The notes beneath the pieces were generated by a model. That model worked only from the letters and a program-made list of their open reading frames with translations, made no database searches and was not told the DNA's origin. Positions 43,339 through 56,652 of a DNA stretch of 64,000 nt are shown here, one piece after another. Source of the DNA: Apostichopus parvimensis (lineage: Eukaryota; Echinodermata; Holothuroidea; Aspidochirotida; Stichopodidae). The translations under genes were made by a program, and so were the position numbers. The DNA lies in NCBI GenBank assembly GCA_000934455.1, contig KN888128.1:87912-151911 (forward strand), given 5' to 3'. Positions within the stretch are counted from its first letter, which is position 1, and each line of letters begins with the position of its first letter.

Positions 43339-45694
43339 TGAAAGTGGAGATTTGTGATGATGGACAGGATGAACTCTTTCTGCCTCTTCTAATCACTTAA
43401 CCTGGTTTTGTAAAGACCGGCTGAAGTGTCCATCGATGTCGAAGAGATCGGGACAAATCAGAATCAAGAGTTTACAACTTTACAGCGATATGAGAGGTTG
43501 TGATATGTCTCGGTACAAATTTGGTGACCAGTTAATTATTTTGCTTTTAAATTAAGAGGAAAACATATGGTAGTTAATAGTTATTGTTGGTTCCTTGGGC
43601 GAGTGGGGGGGGGGGGTGCTTATGTATAGGAGGTAGGTACATTAAGTATCATCATTGTAAATTTATACCCAAATTAGTAAACCAGTGAGTCTTTTGGTAA
43701 TTTTGGTTTATAACAAAAACTTAGTATCTATAAATTGAAAGTCAAGGTTGATCACTGATGAACTGCCTTTAGGGTTGTTATCTTTTACTAATTCAGGTTA
43801 ATTGTTCGAAAATCCAGATTCATCTACTAACAAAGTTAGCACTCTTTCTTCACCATGTCTTCTGTAGAATGAAATGGTAACCTTTAAGCCAAGGAGAAGT
43901 GGAGAGGGAAGGTAGGGGAGAGGGAAAAGTAGAGGAGAGTGAAAGTAGGGGAGAGGGACCTTGGAAGAGGGGGAGGAAATATGGAAGAGGGATAGGAGAG
44001 GGGGGAGGGGAAGTAAGGGAGAGGGATGGGAAAGGGGAGGGAAAGTACTGGATTGGGATGGGAGAGGGGAGGGGAGGGAAAGTAGGGGAGAGGGATGGGA
44101 GAAGGAGAGAGGGAAAGTAGGGGAGAGGGATATAAGAGGCAAGGGAAAGTAGGGGGAGAGGGGTGGGAGAGGGGTGGGAAAATAGGGGAGAGGGAAAGGA
44201 AAGAAAAATGGAGGAAATTGATTCGATATGACCTGCAATACATGTATGGTGATAGATTGTACACTCATTTGTGTAAATATTAGCATAATGAAAATGCAAA
44301 TATCATGCCTTTGAATTCCAATGGTATTACTACAAAATTTCATCCTCACCGAAAGTACGTTTTACACTTTGTACCCAGACAATTGTTTGCTGTTATTAAC
44401 AGTCACCTTTGTCAACATACACTGAACGTAATTCATATTGTAATAGTATTGCACAAAACTTATGTAAGATCTGGTAAATATGAACGTGTTCACCTGTCCG
44501 ATTAACAATTATTTGGTGGGTGAACTCAACGCATCAATCTACCAGCATTTCTGCCGAGAGAGCTTATCAATGAGGGCTGACCTATGATAGTGATACACAG
44601 TGAGAGCTTCTTCATAGCACAAATTAAACTGGACGTAGGGATGCAATATAATATCAGTTTAGATTACTCAATGTTACAGATGTACATGTAGATTTATAGA
44701 TAGAGTGCATGGATGGAGGTGAAGACATGTAGGTCTCAGTACTATTTAAAACTCTTAAAAGTAACTCACCTGTCGACACACAACTATTGCATTCTCACTC
44801 TACGGTGTCTACATAGAGCCATCTGGTATTAATGAGATATCGTCAGTTTTGCACATGCTAGAAAAGTCTAGCATGTGCATGTGCTAGAAAAGTCAGTTGA
44901 TCATCGTCGTCACCAATGCTCAGATTTCAATGAGCATTTTAATGCCGCTACTCTAATAAAGCTGAGCTGCTATCCGTGCACTAACAACCATCCTTGATAT
45001 CTGGTAATTAATACTATCGGAGAATCACAAGGTCTGTCCGTAAAGTACTTCTGAAAACATTGGTTAATGCTGGTGACCCTTATGGTTAGTTCTGACCCCT
45101 TGATTCAGTGATTCTCTGAGCCCAGTAGATCACCTCTCTTCTCATGAAACAATGCTTACAGATTAATTTGTTCAAACTAGAGTAATACTGGTGTGGAGAC
45201 AAGTAAGTTTGGAGATACGTCAGCAATCCAACCTTAGATGTACAGTAATCAGATAGCTCTAACTTTCAGATTACAGGGAAAAATTTAATTCCATTGCAAA
45301 TTGCTATACAAAATGGTCATTTTGCTGTACAATTGTTACTTATAAAGATGAAATTAATGGGTTTTAACACAGGAAGCACAGTATTTTATGATTGACAAAT
45401 TCACAACATTTAAAACTGCCACACAATCTTAGAACACTAAGGTATTTCCTGAGCGCAGTGACATGCCATACATATAACTGAAAACTTTTTGCTCCGTTGT
45501 ATACAGTAGTTGGACCAAGAACTTTCTAAAACTTTAGAAAAAAGAAAGAAACCTAAGTCTGTATCCATTCTCAGTCCTTGCATGGCTTCTGCACCTCCAT
45601 TTGATGGCAGACACAGCGCAGAATACATCTCCTACAGTATATATATGAATCAAAATTAAATCACATGTTACTAGAAATTTGAGGAAAAAAGACC
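43339..45694 (+). repeat. Direct duplication, copy A (left of the gap)
   Basis: About 2.36 kb nearly identical to 45,745-47,954, in the same orientation, with substitutions and small indels. Starts TGAAAGTGGAGATTTGTGAT and ends GAGGAAAAAAGACC directly at the first N. It includes a purine-rich minisatellite and one copy of the GAGACAGGTAAG family on each strand. Confidence 0.9.
43899..44215 (+). repeat. Purine-only minisatellite (GGGGAGAGGGA-type), copy A
   Basis: About 315 bp of GGGGAGAGGGATGGGAGA and AAAGTAG variants, so that overlapping frames stay open on both strands. These frames are low-complexity artefacts. Confidence 0.9.
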
Positions 45695-45744
45695 NNNNNN
45701 NNNNNNNNNNNNNNNNNNNNNNNNNNNNNNNNNNNNNNNNNNNN
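45695..45744. other. Assembly gap of 50 N
   Basis: Exactly 50 N, a placeholder size rather than a measured length. It lies exactly between the two copies of the duplication. Confidence 0.99.
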
Positions 45745-47954
45745 TGAAAGTGGAGATTTGTGATGATGGACAGGATGAACTCTTTCTGCCTCTTCTAATC
45801 ACTTAACCTGGTTTTGTAAAGACCGGCTGAAGTGTCCATGGATGTCGAAAGAGATTGGGGACAAATCAGAATCAAGAGTTTACAACTTTACAGTGATATG
45901 AGAGGTTGTGATATGTCTCGGTACAAAACAGATGGTAGTTATTGTTGGTTCCTTGGGTGAGTGGGGGTGGGGGGGGGGGGGGGGGAGGCAGGGAGATTGG
46001 AGTGCTTATGTATAGGAGGTAGACCACATTAAGTATCGTCAGTTGTAAATTTATACCCAAATTAGTAAACCAGTGATATTTTGAACTGGTAAGCTTTAAG
46101 CCAAGGAGAAGGGGAGAGGGGAGGTAAGGGAGAGGGTTGGAAGAGGGGGAGGAAGTATGGAAAAGGGATAGAAGAGGGGGAGGGATAGGAAGTAGGGGAG
46201 AGGGATGGGAGAGTGGAAGGGAAAGTAGGGGTGAGGGATCAGAGAAAGAAAGAGGGAATGGAGGGGAGAGGGTTGGGATGGGCAAGGGAAAGTACTGGAC
46301 AAGGATGGGAGGGAAAATAGGGGAGAGGGATGGGAGAAGGAGAGAAGGAAAGTAGGGGAGAGGGATACAAGAGGCAAGGGAAAGTAGGGGGAGAGGGATG
46401 GGAGAGGGGTGGGAGAGGGGTGGGAGAGGGGTGGGAAAGTAGGGGAGATGGAAAGGAAAGAAACATGGAGGGAATTGATTCGATATGACTGTTGACAGAC
46501 CTGCAATACTTAACATGTATGGTGATAGATTGTACACTCATTTGTGTAAATATTAGCATAATGAAAATGCAAATATCATGCCTTTGAATTCCAATGGTAT
46601 TACTACAAATTCCATCCTCACTGAAAGTACGTTTTACACTTTGTACCCAGACAATTGTTTGCTTTTATTAACAGTAACCTCTGTCAACATATACAGTACT
46701 GAACGTAATTCAAATTGTAATATAGTAATGCAAGAATCTTATGTAAGATTTGGTATATGAACGTGTTCACCTGTCCGATTTTACAATTATTTGGTGGGTG
46801 AACTCAAAGCATCAATCTACCAGCATTTCTGCCGAGAGAGCTTTTCTATGAGGGCTGACCTATGATAGTGATACACAGTAAAAGCTTCTTCATAGCACAA
46901 ATTAAACTGGATGTAGGGATGCAATGTAATTATATCAGTTTAGTTTACTCAATGTTACAGATGTACATGTAGATTCATAGATAGAGTGCAAGGTTCGAGG
47001 TGAAGACATGAAGGTCTCAGTCCTAAAAGTACTATTTGAAACTCTTAATAGTGACTCACCTGTCGACACACAACTATTGCATTCTCACTCAACAGTGTCT
47101 ACATAGAGCCATCTGGTATTTATGAGATCGACATTATTGCACTTAAAATGTGCTAGAAAAGTCAGTTACTCATCGTCGTCACCCATGCTCAGATTTCAAC
47201 AAGCATTTTAATGCCGCTACTCTAATAAACCTGAGCTGCTATGCGTGCACTAACAACCATCCTTGATGTCTGGGAATTAATACTATTGAAGAATCATAAG
47301 GTCTGTCAGAAAAGTACTTCTGAACACATTGGTCAATGCTGGTGACCCTTATGGTTAGTTCTGGCCCCTTGATTCAGTGATTCTCCGAGCCCAGTAGACC
47401 ACCTCTCTTCTCATGAAACAATGCTTACAGATTAATTTGTTCAAACTAGAGTAATACTGGTGTAGAGACAGGTAAGTTGGGAGATATGTTAGCAATCCAA
47501 CCTTAGATGTACTCAGATAGCTCTAACTTTCAGATTACAGGGATGAATTAATTCCATTGCAACTGCTATTATACAAAATGTTCAAATTGCTGTACAATTC
47601 TTACTTATAAAGATGTAATTAAGGTTTTTGACACTGGAAGCACAGTATTTTATGATTGACAAATTCACAGCCTTTAAAACTGACACACAAACTTAGAACA
47701 CTAAGGTATTCCCTGAACGCAGTGACATGCCATACATATAGTTGAAAACGTTTTCCTCTGTTGCATAATTGGACCAAAAACTTTCAAAAACTTTAGAAAA
47801 AGAAAGAAACCAAAGTCTGTATCCATTCTCAGTCCTTGCATGGCTTCTGCACCTCCATTTTTGATGGCAGACACAGCGCAGAATACATCTCCTACAGTAT
47901 ATATATGAATCAAAATTAAATCACATGTTACTAGAAATTTGAGGAAAAAAGACC
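45745..47954 (+). repeat. Direct duplication, copy B (right of the gap)
   Basis: About 2.21 kb. The first base after the gap corresponds to 43,339 and the last matching base, at GAGGAAAAAAGACC, to 45,694. It lacks about 30 bp present in copy A near 43,530-43,570 and has an extra GGGGG-rich insert near 45,965. Confidence 0.9.
46090..46470 (+). repeat. Purine-only minisatellite, copy B
   Basis: Counterpart of 43,899-44,215 with different numbers and order of GGGGAGAGGGATGGG units, as expected for a fast-changing array in two alleles or two duplicates. Confidence 0.9.
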
Positions 47955-50900
47955 AACTGCTTTAATTAATAGTCTTCCATTACAAATGTTATACTGTAGA
48001 CATCTATGTATGCAACATGCATGCAGTCCATTGCACCACACAACTCTACAAAAAGGATTTGAATAACCTGGGTAGCCGACCAATTATAGTAGTTTGTTAA
48101 ATAAGGATATTTGACTGCATGAATGGACATAATTACACCTGTACAACTAATAAGATTAGGCCAATAAACATACAGTACTGTTTCAATTAGAAAAATATTG
48201 GTCCATTTTGGTCCACTGCACTGCAATTGACAAAATATTGACATGCGCTGTATCCACTACTGCAGCTATGGTGCTTTCTATGTTAAGCTCAGTGTCATAT
48301 ACATTTCAGCTTCAGCTATGGAAAAAAGTCTAAGCTTCCCCCCAGGTAAAATCAACAAGTTTAGCTTTGGTAATTTGTCTGTCCTGATCTGTCTGCCTAT
48401 ACAGTGGTATTATTGGGGTGACAGTTCAGAAGCAATTCACCCAGAAAAACACACTTGCCCCCTAGGGTTGCAGTTTTGTTAGTCCATAACATCCAGCTAG
48501 TAGCCCTGAAGGGATTTAAACTCTGTAGAAACTTTTTTTTCTTTTTGCCCATATTTTCTTCTGTCAGGTGTTCAGGCACACTTGTATGGATGCCCTGTGT
48601 CAGTTGCCCTGACCTTCTGCTTCAGGGTTTTGGCATAAAAATGAAAGGTGACAGGTTTTTAAGACTTTTTAGGTATGTTCATGCCAATCGATGTGCCATA
48701 TGCACAGTTAGCAAACATACTTTAGTTGTGTATAATCCTGTTGAATTTATGTGAGAGAGGCCCTTTCGTTACATTGTGCCATTAAGAGCTGTCATTAAGG
48801 CTGCCGTTTTCATCGCATATTAAACTTCTTGTCACACGATTGAATGGTTTCCAATTTTCTATGCAATCAGAAAGATACAGAGCTACTGTATGTGATTATA
48901 ATCAGTTGGCAGTTCCAAAGTTTTGAACAGTTGAATCAGATGTTACAGCAGTACTCGTTTCTGACAAATTAAATGTAGGTGCATTTGTCCTTTGAAAACC
49001 TTTTACAGCAGCCTTTAGAGTTGACATTGATAGATCGTTTCAATGTTATAGTATTCTTAATATCCCATAATAAGGTTGTTTTATAGCTTGACTAAATCAA
49101 TCTTCATTTCAACTAATGACTAAAGCTCGAAGACGTTGTAGTTTAATTTACCGAGCTTGCAAGATTTGCATGTGGCGATAATACTTATGTCAAAACTGTC
49201 CTGCCAACGAAATGGCAATAATCGAATCAAATAGATTAATTGCGCGCTCGTTAATCTCTATTTAATGACAAAATGTCGGCAGAATGTCTTTAATATATAT
49301 AATGAACCGTCACAACCTTATATTTAGTAATATTTGGTAGATTTGTTAAAAATGTTTACCAAACTTTAAATGTTGCATTTAACCTGATGAAGCCGATGCT
49401 ATAGATTTACCTTGTTCCTGGCTTACCTGTCTCCCCACAACCTTAGCACTCTCACTCTACTGTGACTAGAGCAATTATTTTGGTTGAACTAAAGGCACTG
49501 TGTCTACTTGTTATTCTGAAAAAATACAGTATATCTCTTTGGCATATAAGTTTCTGTAATTGGAATTATAAACTGAATGGCAATGAACTGTAATGATTTA
49601 ATAATGACCTGACACAAAACCCAACAGGAGTTTTAATGATGTTGTGTTTCTCTGCGCTTCAGTGGATATTCCAGATATCAGGAAATACTAGATATAGTTC
49701 CATTATTAATCTAAGGACACATCCTATTAGTAGTATTATGGCTCGGCTACACATTGTAACCTACAGTGATAGAACTGTCACTTACCGCAGTTAAATGTTA
49801 GTTAATTAATCTTTGTGAAACGAACAAGAATAAAATAAAGGGACGGTACGTGCAACACAGTTAGTTTCTAGGTTAAGTACTTTTACTTTCCATGTGAGGG
49901 AGACGATGCAATTGCAGCCGACGACTGAAATGTGAACGGATACAGCATTTAATTAATCATGTGATCTATTTCCTGGTAATAAGTTGGGGCATTGTTTTTG
50001 TCATGTTTCCTCTTTGTTTTGTTTTTAGTAACCTCTGAGAGTGCTGGTCACGTTACATCCTGACATCATGTTCCAGCGTGTCTGATCTTACAATCATTCA
50101 TTAACTGGCCCCGTTGTCGTACTGTCTTTACAAAAACTTTGAAATCTTCTATAACATGAATAATTTCTGTAGGCAATGATGATGTCAAGAAAATTCCAAG
50201 GTTTCATTGGTTGTTTAGATAAAAGATTGGAAGGTTGAATAGCCAATAGGAGTCTGTGATTGAAGTTTTGTTGTCTGTTGAATTTGTTGTTTCTTGAGCT
50301 GAGATTAAGAGAAAACTTTTCAATTATTATGTATACTTGTTGGGATTTTTTTCCAATTGATAGTACCGTACTGCTTTACCACAACCTGCAATCTTCTTTT
50401 GTATTTATAAGGATAGGTGAGATGTGAATCTGGAAGATACCATTATCTTGTCTGAGCTCTGCAATGCCTATTCAGTTTTGACCTTTGAGGTCAAATCTCT
50501 TGTTTTCCAAAAATAGTGGCTGACTAAAAATGATTCTTTGCCTTTCAAGATTTTAATTTTTTTTTTATGTCCTTGAAATCAAATAACTTGACACTCTTTC
50601 AAGTGCATGTTCCTTTTTGTGTACATTTTATCCTGGAGGATACTAACATTAATGTACACATCATAATGTAGATCTAGCTTTCAACCATTAGAATTTTATG
50701 TATTTGAAGTGACAAGTTTATTCCAAAGTTCGGGTGACTTTGCTGGTTTCTCCAGATGGGAATGGAAATGGCGTGGGATATTTCACCTTCTGTGTCTTGC
50801 CTTTTCTCTGGCAGACGGTGGTACCCTGTGCGTTGTTGCAAATCATTTTTAAAAACAAACTTGCCAAAGACAAAAATAGAAAGTTGGTCTTTTACAGGGT

Positions 50901-51650
50901 GTTTCAATTTAGTGTTTCAATTTTGCATCGCAGTTTTGAAATGCTCTGAACTCTGTCTCTCATAAACTACTATGGTTCTTGTGTACAAAAAACTGCTTAA
51001 CATCTTAAATGCTTCTATATTATAAGCAACTTGGGCAATGTTGCATAGCATTTACCTATGCCATGCCAGATAGATTATTGCCTGTTTTGTGAACTTTTTC
51101 AAGTGCGTGTTAAATAGTGAATAAACTATAAGTTGGTAAATTAACTGTGATGATCATTTGATGTTTGAATGAGGTACACGGCGTATCCAGTAATATGCTT
51201 GAAACTCAAAATTAAGCTACGCTCCTCTATTCAATGTCCGTCTTGACTCCATTCTCTCAAAAATCTCATACAACCATTCAACAACTCTCTCTCTTCTCTC
51301 TTAAGTTTACCGTGAAGTTTAACCCAGATCTCATTTTGTCCTCTGTTGGTTTGTCAATGGTTTTGTCCTCGTTAAGTCGACTATAATCTAACGGTGGTAA
51401 CGCTGGTTTGGAGCGCGTCATCAATTATTTTAGAAATCGAAAGTAACTTTGGAGTAATTGTTTCATCGGTTGGAAAACATGTACAATGTAGACAGGGCTA
51501 AAAATCAATACCATTCGTAGAGCATTTGTACCAAGGAACAAGTTCTGCTCAGGTACTCTGTTAATTTGAATTACAGTGCAGTTGAACATCTTAATATCAG
51601 TCTAAATACCAAATGATCTCGTAAAATCCTGACAAATAATAACATGTAAG
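47955..51650. other. Non-coding stretch with one GAGACAGGTAAG-family copy
   Basis: No exon found. A family copy lies at 49,425-49,490 on the minus strand. Confidence 0.4.
49425..49490 (-). repeat. GAGACAGGTAAG repeat family, copy
   Basis: Minus strand reads CTCTAGTCACAGTAGAGTGA, then GAGTGCTAAGGTTGTGGGGAG and ACAGGTAAG, close to the family consensus. Confidence 0.7.
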
Positions 51651-51699
51651 ACCAGACTCTTTGGTTGGTAGAATGAGAAGGATGGCAGTAATCCAGAGT

Positions 51700-51800
51700 G
51701 GTCTGGACACCAAAGGGAAGTCAGTTCCTAGTAGGTTACTGAGCCGCTCTAGAGAAGGTAGAGTGAGGTTGTGTTAGTGTATGAGGAGACAGGTAAGCTG
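51700..51800 (+). repeat. GAGACAGGTAAG repeat family, copy
   Basis: Plus strand has GGTCTGGACACC, CTCTAGAGAAGGTAGAGTGA and GAGGAGACAGGTAAGCTGG. Confidence 0.65.
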
Positions 51801-51989
51801 GTCACAAAACGTCATGTTCAACATTACTTTTTGAGAAGGTTTCAAATCCAATCACGACAATCGTAAAATACGATCAAAGACTTAAAGGCAAATTTTGCTG
51901 ACGAAAATGCTGATCGTTCTTTGTGAACGGTAGATTCTGAAGGAGGAGTAAGTGGGCGGAGCCCAGGGAGCGTGGGCGCAGTGTTAAAA

Positions 51990-52050
51990 GTTCCAATGTG
52001 TAGTTAGGTAGATGGGAGAGTGCAGATGTGGAGTGGGAGACAGGTAAGTT
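51990..52050 (+). repeat. GAGACAGGTAAG repeat family, copy
   Basis: Plus strand has GTAGATGGGAGAGTGCAGAT, then GTGGAGTGGGAGACAGGTAAG. Confidence 0.6.
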
Positions 52051-52209
52051 TCGTCGCTCGTAAATCCCCAAACCAGTAAGTTTTGGGGATTCAACATTAC
52101 TGTTTGAGAGGGTTTCATGGTGTGGATAGCACAGTGATAGAAGTTAACGAAAGTGTTAATATCCACAGTATGTCACTCTGATTGGCTGAACATATAATCA
52201 CAGTTCACC

Positions 52210-52345
52210 ATGAGTTTCTCTCTGTCTGTATGTCTGTCCATCTGTCTGTCTGTCTGTCCATCTATCTATCCGTCTGTCTGTCCATCTATCTGTCTGTCTG
52301 TCCATCTATCCGTCCGTCTGTCCATCTGTCTGTCTGTCTGTTCTT
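52210..52345 (+). repeat. Compound (TCTG)n/(TCCATC)n microsatellite
   Basis: TCTG, TCCATC and TCCG units over about 135 bp. The open frame through it is a repeat artefact. Confidence 0.9.
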
Positions 52346-54189
52346 CTTAAATAAGTACCACACAGGATCTACTGTTCAAAGTATTTTCAAAGTTTAAAGT
52401 ATGTTTCAAAATATGTTTCAAAGTATTTCATACATATCTGCACCTAAAATGCGTATCAAATAACTTTTCTTAGCACAGTTGGAAAAGAAGAACAACAAAA
52501 CATTAATAGCAGACCCTACTGCATGCCTGAGTAGTTGTTTCACTTGTGAACCCATTTACTTACTGTAACCCACATTTATAGCAGGGTTTGAAAGTTTAGT
52601 CTCCAACTGTAGGAAAAGTCTGGAGAAAAAAGCTATAAATACTGGCAGTAATTGACATTGTTGTTGGGAACCTGCATTGTGAGAAGCAACATACCAAAGG
52701 CTAGGAGGGGGGAGGAAATCTATCTTTCAATGTCAAAGATGAAATAGAGATCTATGTAGCAATGAGTTAGGAAGGGTTATCTTGAATGTTGATATTAAAT
52801 GTGACCCACAGTATCAGTAGTTTACCATTGTTGAATTCTCTACTACTTTTATCAAGAGTGATTCTTATAAATGCAGTATACTGTAGTACTGTGGTTTGAG
52901 AATATAAGCCTGATTTGGATCCCCCTCTCCCCCATTTAATTTGTCATGGATGATGATACATTTTTGAAGATACTGTTCTGAGCTTGTTGAGCTCTTGTCT
53001 CAAGTCATTTTAGACCTGATTTCAAGTCTAGTTTTTAAAAATTTGACTAAATTGTATGTATATTATAAATGTTGTTGAACATTAGACCGTGTTCATAATA
53101 GGGAAGGGGAGGAGGGAAGGAGGGGAGGAGGAAAGGGGAGAGGAGCTAGCTCTTGTTACACTACAGTCCTGCTGGATTGGATCCTGGCAAGCTTCCAGAT
53201 CGGATGAAGTTGATCATGATAACAGCTGTACTGTAAACGCTGTCAGATCAGAGAATCAAATTCAGTTTTTGGAAGCACCAGCTGCCGTCTTTTCCCCAAA
53301 CTACTACTTCTTGTCATTCTGTATCTGAGATGAAACCGACAAGATGCCATCCCCGAAAAAACTATTCTGCAAAGTTTACAGTTTAAACTTGAAAAAAACC
53401 TCCATTATTTGGAGCAAGAATTTTATTTCATTATTCCTATGAACAGGAAATCATGGAAATGAAATATGAGTGTCAAGTACTTCTATTTTCCAAAGAAGTC
53501 AGTTTCTGTATCCTCTACACCCCCAACCCGCCCCCCCCCATTGAGAAAAGGGAAAGTGTGACGCTAAAGTGCCAAGAAAAGATAGAAAGAAATTGATGAA
53601 TGTAATAAAAGAAAACGACAAAATAGACAATAGAAAGCTTAAGATTTTGGTACAAGTTAAAGAGCAAAAGGCATAGTGGAAATTGTCACTCGGGGCGACT
53701 ATTAGATGCATCTTATGAGAAAAGTTTGACGTACAGAATTTGGAAAAAATGGTAATTTTCTTGTCTGATTGAAGGAAAAGTAGCAGCCATTTTCAGACAT
53801 GGAAAACAAGGCAGATTACTTATGTGCAATTTACTTTTAAAAGTGGCAAAGAAGAAGACATGGCTAATTACATGAAGAATATTTAACTTTGGTGTGATGC
53901 ATTGGCTTCTTAATGACATTTAGCTGCATCGTATGTTTCAAACTATCAGCTCGAGAAAGTTACGGGCAAGTTTTGATGGCAATTTGAAGAAGTCTTGTTA
54001 CACAGGATGTTACTGAGATGAATTGCTTTTTTTTGTTGTTGTTGCTGTTTTAGTTCCATTGTAGCTCTGAGGTTTACTGTAACTTTTAGGAATAATTTTG
54101 TCAAATGCTCAAGTTTTGACATTGCCAGAAAAAAAAAAGAAGGGAACAAGGAGTTTGCAATATTGTAAATGTTAGGCTGCTAAAGGTTG

Positions 54190-54250
54190 CTTTAGCTCTA
54201 TTCACTGACCTGTCTACACACAACAGTTCCACTCTGACATATCTTGCCTC
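54190..54250 (-). repeat. GAGACAGGTAAG repeat family, diverged copy
   Basis: Minus strand has CAGAGTGGAACTGTTGTGTG followed by TAGACAGGTCAG. Confidence 0.5.
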
Positions 54251-54289
54251 AAGGCAGATTGTTTACATTTCAAATGCATTGATAACACT

Positions 54290-54665
54290 AACAGGCTTCA
54301 AAATTCGGGCTGGATCTTTGGTGGCCCAAAGCCAGTGGATTTTGCTGTTCCCCAGTAGGCAAAGAGGCACTGGCAGATTACTGCTAGTAGACATTAAGAA
54401 CTTGAACAAACGATGGTAGATCGGTATAACAATCGTCGAGTGGAAGATTCAGCATGATTTAGGTACCTACGGTCAAATAAGCCCCGTATTACTGTACATA
54501 TTGTCAGCAAATATTATTGGGCTCCTCACAAAAGCATACATTTACAGTAACTGATGGGTGTTTTAACTCAGGATTCAAATGCCAATGAGAACATAATTTT
54601 ATCAAGGAGATTTTTCAAGCACTTTGTAGAAGGTGGCTAAAAATTCTAGGCCTTGCCCTGTCCGT
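54290..54665 (-). repeat. Dispersed repeat family R1, copy 3 (inverted)
   Basis: The reverse complement matches 3,831-4,195 over its whole length: AAGGCCTAGAATTT, CCAATAATATTTGCTGA, ACGGGGCTTAT, AAATCATGC, TTCTTAATGTCTACT and GAA(A)TTTTGA(A/G)GCC in the same order. Confidence 0.7.
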
Positions 54666-54829
54666 CCAATTTGTGCTTTATTTGATTGGTTTGTACTCAC
54701 CTGGCTTCTTCACTGTATATATCTATATATATAGATCTCCCATTCCATATACCCCTTCAAATGTGCCTACAGTTGTTGGTACTCTAACATGTTACCACAA
54801 GATGTGCCCCCCCCCCCCCCCCCGCTGAC

Positions 54830-54895
54830 CCATTCCCTTACCTGTCTGCTCACAGTTACTGCACTCTCGTTGTACCATGTCAAGATTTTTCCCAT
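54830..54895 (-). repeat. GAGACAGGTAAG repeat family, copy
   Basis: Minus strand has GACATGGTACAACGAGAGTG, then CAGTAACTGTGAGCAGACAGG and TAAG. A C16 homopolymer lies just to its left (54,809-54,824). Confidence 0.65.
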
Positions 54896-56579
54896 TTATA
54901 AATATGCTCTGCCGTCAGTCAAGCCCTTGAATTTAACAGTCTGCATAATTGTAATATTAGTGGATACAGCAATCCAATAATTCTAGCGGTAGCTATCGTA
55001 ATGTCAATCAGCATTCAACAGTTTCTTTGAAGTTACTGGTACTGTTTTCATCATGTGTTTTTCTGGCATGGAATTTGTTTAATAGAGAAGTATAGCACTG
55101 TTTGTTTGATGTATTATGGAATATGTTTTTTAACATCTAGCTACTATAGTAGTAGTTTACTGATAGTTAGTACAGTATGTATGTATGTGTATGGCTTTCC
55201 ATATGTTTTTGTTTTTGAAAAATTGTACTGTAGCTGGAGACTAACTTCTTTCTCATAGCTGAAAGTCTATTGAAATTTGGAAACGTTTTTTTTACAAAAC
55301 TTAACCGGTTTTTAAAGACATAAAATGGGGGGGAGTATAGGGCGGTTGATTTTGAAAGTTGGTAACACCCAGTCTGTGTATGTAAAAAGAACAAACAAAC
55401 AAAAAATGGAAGAAAAGAGAACAGAATTGAATTTTTGTACCTAAAGAATGGAAAACAGTGCATATCATTGTCTTACCTCTGTAGACAGTTAATATATGTG
55501 CAATATATCATAGTAGTCACTGTTTCTATATTTCTTTAATCCATCATGGATCCCTCAGCTAATTGTTCCTTGAGAACTAGGATAAATACAAACAATGTTA
55601 TTTATATATTGTTGTTGTTTATTGTTTTTCATGATATGGGTTGTATGTGTATAAACTTTTCCAATCCTTACTGTCTCTATTCAAATGATGCAATTTCTCC
55701 TATTACCCAACCTGCAAATCATATGCTCAAAATGTCATGCAGTTAACTGCAGCGATTATCCAGCATATTGTCTGATCCCGATTACAATTTTACTTAGAGT
55801 AAACAGCTCGGTAGATTTCATTATATACTGTGGACTGAAAGCAAAAATGTACTCTTAAAACTTGCTGTTTGAAGTTTGCACCCTTCTACAGTTATTGTTC
55901 CGCCCAAGTCGGTCCTAAATGGTTTCTTTGACTACTTGTAAATTACCTTCCTAGAATTCTACTGAGGGTCAATATTTGTTTTTAACCTCAAGGACTCACA
56001 CAATACACAATACAGTATCTACTTAACCAGAACTAAGTCATTAACCATGACAAAGACCAACAGGAATTTAAGAAAGGAATGCACCCATTTTAGGCCATTT
56101 TGTGTGACCTTTGAACTTAATTAACCAGACAGGGGCAAATTATGTTTTTAGATGTAGAATGTAATACTGTAGCAACCTTGTCATAGCTTGTTCATTTTCT
56201 ATTTTTTCAAATAAAGGATCTATGCTAGGAACAGACTACTCATAAAAACAAGAAAAGGAGAGAAAAGAAAAAGTGAAAACAAGCCTCGTGGTTCCAAATT
56301 TACATTCGTAGATGTAAATTTGTGTAATTTACATAATTCTGTGATATTTCAACTGTAAATGCAATCTTATTATTTCCTGTTTGCATCCTGATAGTATCGA
56401 AATAGGAAAGCTCTCGACAATACACATGCTGTGGATTTTTTTTCCCTGTTGTGACATTTAGTGTTTACACATTAATGATTTTATTTTACCTTTAGGATAC
56501 CTGTTACAACAGTAGGTTCATTAGTATGAGGCATTTTATTTCAAACATAACCATTTTGTGAGTTTACTTTTCCTTCTTT

Positions 56580-56652
56580 GAAAACAGAAGAAAAAAAATG
56601 AAAAAAAAAAACAGAAAAAAAAAAAACAGAAAAAAAAAGAAAACGAGAAATG
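56580..56652 (+). repeat. A-rich tract with ACAG interruptions
   Basis: Runs of 8-12 A separated by ACAG or ATG. No retroposon body could be recognised upstream. Confidence 0.7.

Noticed and set aside
43798-46559. Several 100-220-codon frames rich in Pro, Ser and Leu or in Gly and Glu
   Set aside because: Artefacts of the purine-only minisatellites, open in several frames on both strands.
52210-52345. Possible CRISPR-like regular repeat
   Set aside because: It is a simple-sequence microsatellite in a eukaryotic genome without unique spacers.
52182-52397. Frame with SVCLSIYLSV repeats
   Set aside because: Translation of the TCTG/TCCATC microsatellite.
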